Origin: Blautia obeum ATCC 29174
GTDB lineage: Bacteria > Bacillota > Clostridia > Lachnospirales > Lachnospiraceae
Assembly (NCBI RefSeq): GCF_025147765.1
Contig: NZ_CP102265.1
Span: 1,296,001 to 1,360,000 of the forward strand
DNA length: 64,000 bases
Direction: 5' to 3'
The stretch's first letter is position 1. Every line of letters begins with the position of its first letter. Positions 59,162-64,000 of the stretch are shown piece by piece. The notes below the pieces were generated by a model. The model did no database searches, was not told where the DNA came from, and saw only the letters and a list, made by a program, of their open reading frames with translations. A program made the translations under genes and the position numbers.

Positions 59162-59229
59162 GAATGCTTTATTAATAAAAATTTGTTGTTGATAGAAGAA
59201 GTCTAATAGTAGGAGGCAGATAAAAGCTC

Positions 59230-60504
59230 ATGAAAGTACTGATTGTTGGAAGTGGCGGAAGAGAACATGCAATCGCATGGAGTGTTGCAAAAAGTCCCAA
59301 GGTAGACAAAATTTACTGTGCACCTGGGAATGCAGGAATTTCAGAATATGCAGAATGTGTGGCGATCGGAGCCATGGAATTTGAGAAGCTTGCTGATTTT
59401 GCAGAAGAAAATAAAGTGGATCTGACAATCATTGGTATGGATGACCCGTTGGTGGGCGGCGTGGTGGATGTATTTGAAGCCCGCGGACTGAAGGTATTCG
59501 GACCTCGTAAGAATGCAGCAATCCTTGAAGGCTCCAAGGCGTTTTCAAAAGATCTGATGAAGAAATACGGAATTCCAACCGCGGCATATGAGAACTTTGA
59601 TGATCCACAGAAAGCACTTGATTATTTACATACGCAGGCAAAATTCCCAATCGTTCTCAAGGCAGACGGACTTGCTCTTGGAAAGGGAGTTTTGATCTGT
59701 AATACGCTGGAAGAAGCGGAAGCTGGCGTTAAAGAAATTATGGAAGACAAAAAATTCGGAAGTGCCGGAAATACTATGGTCATTGAAGAATTTATGACTG
59801 GTCGAGAAGTGTCAGTACTTTCTTTTGTAGATGGTAAAACTATCCGTACTATGACATCTGCGCAGGACCATAAACGTGCCATGGATGGTGATAAAGGATT
59901 AAATACAGGTGGGATGGGAACGTTTTCACCAAGTCCATTTTATACAAAAGAAGTTGACGAATTTTGCAAACAGCACGTTTATCAGGCAACAGTAGATGCG
60001 ATGGCAGCAGAAGGTCGTCCATTTGTCGGGATTATTTTCTTTGGACTGATGCTTACAGCAGAAGGACCGAAGGTACTGGAATATAATGCACGATTTGGAG
60101 ATCCGGAAGCACAGGTTGTACTTCCAAGAATGAAAACAGATATTATAGAAGTTATGGAAGCCTGCGTGAATGGAACACTGGATAAGATAGAGCTGGAATT
60201 TGAGGATAATGCGGCTGTATGTGTGGTCCTTGCAAGTGAAGGATATCCTGTAAAATACGAAAAGGGCATTCCAATGTATGGATTTGAAAACTTTAAAGGT
60301 AAAGATGGATATTATTGTTTCCATGCCGGAACCAAATTCCAGGATGGACAGATTGTTACAAATGGCGGCCGTGTACTTGGAATTACAGCAAAAGGAAAGA
60401 CTCTGAAAGAGGCACGCAAAAATGCTTATGATGCAACAGAGTGGATTCAGTTTGCGAATAAATATATGCGTCATGATATTGGAAAAGCCATTGATGAGGC
60501 CTGA
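59230..60504 (+). CDS. purD: Phosphoribosylamine-glycine ligase
   Basis: 424 residues, ATG after AGGAGGC. VLIVGSGGREHAIAW is the start signature. The ATP-grasp part has FPIVLKADGLALGKGV, RTMTSAQDHKRAMDGDKGLNTGGMGTFSP and LEYNARFGDPEAQVVLPRM. It joins glycine to phosphoribosylamine. It lies 68 bp after purN with no terminator, so the four pur genes are one transcript. purF, purL, purH and purC lie elsewhere. Confidence 0.97.
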   Translation: MKVLIVGSGGREHAIAWSVAKSPKVDKIYCAPGNAGISEYAECVAIGAMEFEKLADFAEENKVDLTIIGMDDPLVGGVVDVFEARGLKVFGPRKNAAILEGSKAFSKDLMKKYGIPTAAYENFDDPQKALDYLHTQAKFPIVLKADGLALGKGVLICNTLEEAEAGVKEIMEDKKFGSAGNTMVIEEFMTGREVSVLSFVDGKTIRTMTSAQDHKRAMDGDKGLNTGGMGTFSPSPFYTKEVDEFCKQHVYQATVDAMAAEGRPFVGIIFFGLMLTAEGPKVLEYNARFGDPEAQVVLPRMKTDIIEVMEACVNGTLDKIELEFEDNAAVCVVLASEGYPVKYEKGIPMYGFENFKGKDGYYCFHAGTKFQDGQIVTNGGRVLGITAKGKTLKEARKNAYDATEWIQFANKYMRHDIGKAIDEA

Positions 60505-60547
60505 AGTAATAAACGGAATGATAATATAAAAAAATCACCAAAAAAGT

Positions 60548-60576
60548 GTGCCATTTTTCGTGAAATATGGTATAAT
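60548..60576 (+). promoter_or_regulatory. Extended -10 promoter of the SseB gene
   Basis: TGGTATAAT is a full extended -10; the -35 region reads GTGCCA at 17 bp. Confidence 0.6.
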
Positions 60577-60619
60577 TTATGATATATCATGCGGAAGCGA
60601 TAAATGAAAGGAAAACAAA

Positions 60620-61384
60620 ATGGGTATTAGTGTAGAAGATGCAGTCAAAGAACTTCAGGCAAGGGAGACAGTGTTTGTGGCATATTCACAGGCAACAAAA
60701 CTGCCTTATGTAACTTGCGGAGAAGAAACATATAATGATCAGGTGTGGTTTTTTGCAGAAGAGGAAACTTTGAAGGAATATGGCAAAAAGAAACTGGAAG
60801 ATAAAATCCTTCTTATGGGGATGCGTTATGAGAAAAAAGATTTTCCGAGAATGTACGGACTTCTGTTTTCTATTGGCGTAAACTCTGTAATCTGGAATAA
60901 CGGAGCAGATGAAATTGAGATTGATCTGGAAAAAATCGTAAGAAAACCAGATCTCAGTCAGATGGAGCCGGCTAAACGTCCGCTGATCAATCCAACATTA
61001 CAGCTTTCAGGTATCTATTTTATGCAGGAACTTCGACGTCCGGTTGAAAAAGAAGAACACAAAAATTTAAGAGCACTGGAAGAGGAACTGATTGCAAATC
61101 TGAAAAAATCTCATTTCCTGGTAGCAATGGAACGTGACGAAGAAAATCCGAAAAAAATTAATATTCCGTATCTGAAAAATAAAGAAGGCCAGATTTTACA
61201 GCCGGTATTTTCTGATGTTATGGAATTTGAAAAATTTGCAAAAGGTAAAAAACTTCGCCTGGCAAAAATTCCATTTGACAAACTTCCGGAAATTCTGATC
61301 AATCAGGCGGAAGCAATGGTATTTAATCCAATGGGATTTAATCTTATTCTTAATAAAGAACAGTTTAAGAAGATTCTTGGCTGA
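60620..61384 (+). CDS. SseB domain protein
   Basis: 254 residues, ATG after GAAAGGAAA. Residues about 120-250 carry an SseB N-terminal-like domain (ANLKKSHFLVAMERDEE, QPVFSDVMEFEKFAKG, EAMVFNPMGFNLIL). The first 110 residues are another copy-like region with the same strand order (TVFVAYSQATKLPYVTCG, WFFAEEETLKEY). SseB-like proteins are common in Firmicutes; the name comes from an E. coli serine-sensitivity gene and function is unclear. Monocistronic. Confidence 0.82.
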   Translation: MGISVEDAVKELQARETVFVAYSQATKLPYVTCGEETYNDQVWFFAEEETLKEYGKKKLEDKILLMGMRYEKKDFPRMYGLLFSIGVNSVIWNNGADEIEIDLEKIVRKPDLSQMEPAKRPLINPTLQLSGIYFMQELRRPVEKEEHKNLRALEEELIANLKKSHFLVAMERDEENPKKINIPYLKNKEGQILQPVFSDVMEFEKFAKGKKLRLAKIPFDKLPEILINQAEAMVFNPMGFNLILNKEQFKKILG

Positions 61385-61408
61385 TAAAAATGACATAATG
61401 ATAATAAG

Positions 61409-61441
61409 ACAGGTGGCTGAACAGGCTGCCTGTTTTTATTT
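61409..61441 (+). terminator. Terminator after the SseB gene
   Basis: ACAGG/CCTGT with alternative inner AACAGG/CCTGTT pairing, followed by TTTTATTTTTT. Confidence 0.6.
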
Positions 61442-61446
61442 TTTAC

Positions 61447-61474
61447 TTGCAAAATCTGCTGTATGTGCTACTAT
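61447..61474 (+). promoter_or_regulatory. Promoter of the gntR-clpC operon
   Basis: TTGCAA, 16 bp, TACTAT, about 40 bp before the regulator's start. Confidence 0.55.
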
Positions 61475-61511
61475 ATGTATAACATTGAAAAACAATGGGA
61501 GGCTGACGGAA

Positions 61512-61889
61512 ATGGTCATTGAAATAGATTTTAACAGTGATGAAGCTATATATGTACAGCTTATGAATCAGATTATAATGGGAATTGCTACTTCCAGACT
61601 GCAAGAGGGAGATCCGCTTCCGTCAGTTCGACAGTTGGCGGATACAGTAGGAATTAATATGCATACGGTAAACAAAGCATATTCTTTGTTGCGTCAGGAA
61701 GGTTTTGTTACGATCGACCGCAGACGTGGGGCAATTATCGCTGTGGATGTTGATAAGATCAAAGCACTGGAAGAAATGAAAGAAAATCTTCTTGTAGCAT
61801 TGGCAAAGGGCTGCTGCAGAAACGTCAGCAGAAGTGAAGTGCATGATCTGATCGATGAGATCTATGACGAATACGAAATTGACAACTAG
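61512..61889 (+). CDS. YtrA-type GntR family transcription regulator
   Basis: 125 residues from ATG 61512 (GGGAGG upstream); the longer frame runs through the promoter and terminator. The N-terminal winged helix is typical (IYVQLMNQIIMGIATSRLQEGDPLPSVRQLADTVGIN, NMHTVNKAYSLLRQEGFV). The short C-terminal helical part marks the YtrA group. It precedes clpC by 12 bp, with its TAG inside the clpC ribosome binding site. It may repress its own operon, although a target cannot be seen. Confidence 0.9.
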   Translation: MVIEIDFNSDEAIYVQLMNQIIMGIATSRLQEGDPLPSVRQLADTVGINMHTVNKAYSLLRQEGFVTIDRRRGAIIAVDVDKIKALEEMKENLLVALAKGCCRNVSRSEVHDLIDEIYDEYEIDN

Positions 61890-61901
61890 GAGGAACAAAC
61901 T

Positions 61902-64000
61902 ATGCAGGATAAATTTACCAGACAGGCTGCAAATGCGTTAAAACTGGCAAAAACCACCGCACAGTCCTGTAATCATTCATATATTGGCACAGAGCATATT
62001 CTGGTAGGTCTGCTAAAGGAAAAAGAGGGTACGGCGGGCAGGATTCTGGAAGAATTTAATGTAGAAGAAGATGCGTTGCGCCAGCTGATCGAAGAACTGA
62101 TCGCACCGTCAGAGGTGCTGGTTACGGAAAAGGCACCGGAATACAGCCCAAGAGCGCTGAGAGTGCTTGAAAGATCCGTACAGGAGGCAGAAAATCAGAA
62201 AGAAGCACAGGCCGGAACGGAACATCTTCTTGTGGCAATGCTTAAAGAGACGGATTGTGTTGCGACCAGGCTTCTTTATACAATGGGAGTCAATATCCAG
62301 AAACTGTATGTGGCAGTTCTGACCGCGATGGGAATTGAGAATCCAACAGCAGAAGAACTACAGGGTGGCAGAAATCAAAAAACACAGAAGAGTGGGGCAG
62401 CGACGCCGACGCTGGACCAGTACAGCAGAGATCTGACTGTGATGGCAGCAGAAGGCAAATTGGATCCTGTGGTTGGACGTGACAGAGAGATTACACGACT
62501 GATTCAGATCCTGAGCAGAAGAAGTAAGAATAATCCGTGTCTGGTTGGAGAACCGGGAGTTGGTAAGACTGCGATTGTTGAAGGTCTGGCACAGAGAATT
62601 GTTTCAGGACTTGTTCCGGATTCTGTGCGTGATAAAAGAGTTGTTGTTCTTGATATGTCAGGAATGGTTGCCGGAAGTAAGTATAGGGGAGAATTTGAGG
62701 AACGTATCCGTAAGGTAATTGATGAGGTGCGTGTAAACCAGGGAATTCTTCTTTTTATTGATGAACTTCACACAATCATTGGCGCCGGAGGGGCAGAAGG
62801 TGCTCTGGATGCGTCCAATATTCTGAAGCCTTCTCTTTCAAGAGGAGAAATTCAGCTGATTGGTGCAACAACACTGGAGGAATATCGTAAATACATCGAA
62901 AAGGATGCTGCGCTGGAGCGAAGATTTCAGCCGGTTACCGTAGAAGAGCCGACAGAACAGGAGGCCCTTGAGATTTTGAAAGGACTTCGTCCGTATTATG
63001 AGAAACATCATGGGGTAAGAATTGAAGATGAGGCTCTGGAGGCTGCGGTTAGAATGTCAGTTCGATATATTAATGACCGATTTCTTCCGGATAAAGCAAT
63101 CGATATTATTGATGAAGCTGCATCCAAAGTACAGCTTGGAAGCTATCGTTCCGCACCAGAGATAGAAGCACTGGAAATAAAGATAAGAGAATTGCTGAAT
63201 CAGAAAGAAGAAGCAATAAAACTTGCAGATCTGTCTATGGCAAAGAGAATTCAGCAGGAGCAGAATGAAGCGGAAGAACAGATTGAAAAATATAGAAAAA
63301 AAGAAGTGCGTAGAAATAAACGCAAAAATCTTACGGTAAATGAAAATTCTGTAGCAGATATAGTATCGGACTGGACTAAAATTCCAGTAAAAAGACTTAC
63401 GGAAGGTGAAACCAAGCGTCTTGCGGCCCTGGAAAAAGAACTTCATAAAAGAGTGATCGGACAGGAAGAAGCTGTCAAAGCGGTTGCGCAGGCTGTTAAA
63501 AGAGGCAGAGTAGGGCTGAAAGATCCAAACCGTCCGATTGGCTCATTCCTTTTTCTTGGACCGACCGGTGTAGGCAAAACAGAACTTTCAAAGGCACTTG
63601 CGGAAGCTGTGTTTGGCAGTGAGCAGGCAATGATCCGTGTTGACATGTCAGAATACATGGAAAAACACAGTGTTTCCAAAATGATCGGTTCACCTCCGGG
63701 ATATGTTGGATATGATGAAGGCGGGCAGCTTAGCGAAAAAGTAAGAAGAAATCCGTATAGTGTACTGTTGTTTGATGAGATTGAGAAAGCACATCCGGAT
63801 GTGTTTAATATTTTGCTTCAGGTTTTAGATGATGGACATATTACAGATGCACATGGAAGAAAAGTTGATTTTAAACAGACGATAATCATTATGACATCCA
63901 ATGTTGGAGCACAGGCAATCATTGAGCCAAAGAAACTTGGCTTTATGTCCCAGGATAATGAAAAACAGGACTATGAGAGAATGAAATCAGGAGTGATGGA
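61902..64000 (+). CDS. clpC: ClpC-type AAA+ chaperone of Clp protease (partial at 3' edge)
   Basis: Open from ATG 61902 (AGGAGG upstream) to the window edge; about 699 codons are present. Clp_N repeats cover 1-145 (NHSYIGTEHILVGLL, AGTEHLLVAML). AAA1 has Walker A GEPGVGKT at 216-223 and FIDELHTIIGAGGAEGALDASN. A coiled middle domain of the UVR/ClpC type follows, and AAA2 has GPTGVGKT at 553-560, EYMEKHSVSKMIGSPPGYVGYDEGG and FDEIEKAHPDVFN. It unfolds proteins for ClpP. The usual ctsR-mcsA-mcsB neighbours are absent; a GntR regulator takes their place. Confidence 0.96.
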   Translation, partial: MQDKFTRQAANALKLAKTTAQSCNHSYIGTEHILVGLLKEKEGTAGRILEEFNVEEDALRQLIEELIAPSEVLVTEKAPEYSPRALRVLERSVQEAENQKEAQAGTEHLLVAMLKETDCVATRLLYTMGVNIQKLYVAVLTAMGIENPTAEELQGGRNQKTQKSGAATPTLDQYSRDLTVMAAEGKLDPVVGRDREITRLIQILSRRSKNNPCLVGEPGVGKTAIVEGLAQRIVSGLVPDSVRDKRVVVLDMSGMVAGSKYRGEFEERIRKVIDEVRVNQGILLFIDELHTIIGAGGAEGALDASNILKPSLSRGEIQLIGATTLEEYRKYIEKDAALERRFQPVTVEEPTEQEALEILKGLRPYYEKHHGVRIEDEALEAAVRMSVRYINDRFLPDKAIDIIDEAASKVQLGSYRSAPEIEALEIKIRELLNQKEEAIKLADLSMAKRIQQEQNEAEEQIEKYRKKEVRRNKRKNLTVNENSVADIVSDWTKIPVKRLTEGETKRLAALEKELHKRVIGQEEAVKAVAQAVKRGRVGLKDPNRPIGSFLFLGPTGVGKTELSKALAEAVFGSEQAMIRVDMSEYMEKHSVSKMIGSPPGYVGYDEGGQLSEKVRRNPYSVLLFDEIEKAHPDVFNILLQVLDDGHITDAHGRKVDFKQTIIIMTSNVGAQAIIEPKKLGFMSQDNEKQDYERMKSGVM

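Noticed and set aside
1..64000. CRISPR array, prophage or insertion sequence
   Set aside because: No regularly spaced direct repeats, transposase, integrase or phage structural genes were seen on either strand.

Overview
The window looks like a chromosomal segment of a low-to-mid GC Gram-positive anaerobe of the Clostridia, most likely Lachnospiraceae. The reasons are strong AGGAGG-type ribosome binding sites with some GTG/TTG starts, a SigH and a Spo0A-type DNA-binding protein, PyrK/PyrD type 1B, a CIRCE operator, a glycine riboswitch ahead of an AGCS symporter, a bacterial GlnRS, and the cysS-mrnC-rlmB-sigH order typical of Firmicutes. I do not assign a genus. Nothing here resembles a prophage, an insertion sequence or a CRISPR array; this is mostly core genome with an exopolysaccharide (EPS) locus at the left edge.

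Layout. 1-7.3 kb: the distal part of an EPS/capsule operon, with a CpsB-like phosphatase (cut by the edge), an Ig-like membrane-anchored protein, two tandem Wzz/BY-kinase fusions, a FlaA1/CapD-like 4,6-dehydratase, and a phosphoglycosyl transferase fused to a GT4 glycosyltransferase. The last gene is cut off at an apparent deletion scar that joins it to the tail of a membrane protein. 7.4-14 kb: a GNAT acetyltransferase, two complete 3-isopropylmalate-dehydratase-like pairs, a tandem glycine riboswitch with an AGCS symporter, and TspO. 14-19 kb: a COG2509 flavoprotein, an aldose-epimerase-like protein, a secreted Fn3/Big2 protein and a DAACS symporter on the minus strand. 19.4-24.2 kb: an unknown cysteine-peptidase-like gene, larB, larC (nickel-pincer cofactor), patatin, trmO and DUF2325. 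24.2-30.2 kb: aspartokinase, an HPr-like protein without its catalytic His, a nuclease-helicase fusion, and a beta-lactamase-fold serine hydrolase. 30.3-37 kb: a degraded glycerol-1-phosphate dehydrogenase remnant, ispF, cysS, mrnC, rlmB, sigH, an acidic membrane protein and glnS (minus strand). 37.1-43 kb: tRNA-Thr(GGT), maf, two HAD phosphatases, a small acidic protein and a 1018-residue surface protein.

43-48 kb: htpG under CIRCE control, a standalone Spo0A C-terminal domain protein facing a DUF5721-like gene, degV, a small membrane protein, and a cold-shock protein with a structured leader. 48.2-53.2 kb: pyrF-pyrK-pyrD, a MATE transporter, and pyrE. 53.2-56.8 kb: small membrane proteins, an HD hydrolase and an unusually long M29-type aminopeptidase. 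56.9-60.5 kb: purE-purM-purN-purD. 60.5-64 kb: an SseB-domain protein, then a YtrA-type GntR regulator followed by clpC, which runs off the right edge.

Most operons are bounded by clear intrinsic terminators and near-consensus sigma-A promoters, and these are listed. The most interesting unexplained items are the EPS fusion and deletion scar, the cysteine-peptidase-like gene in front of larBC, the orphan Spo0A DNA-binding domain with 0A-box-like sites, the csp leader RNA, the hairpin that hides the tspO ribosome binding site, and the degraded glycerol-1-phosphate dehydrogenase. I did not find a convincing new multi-gene defence or mobile system.
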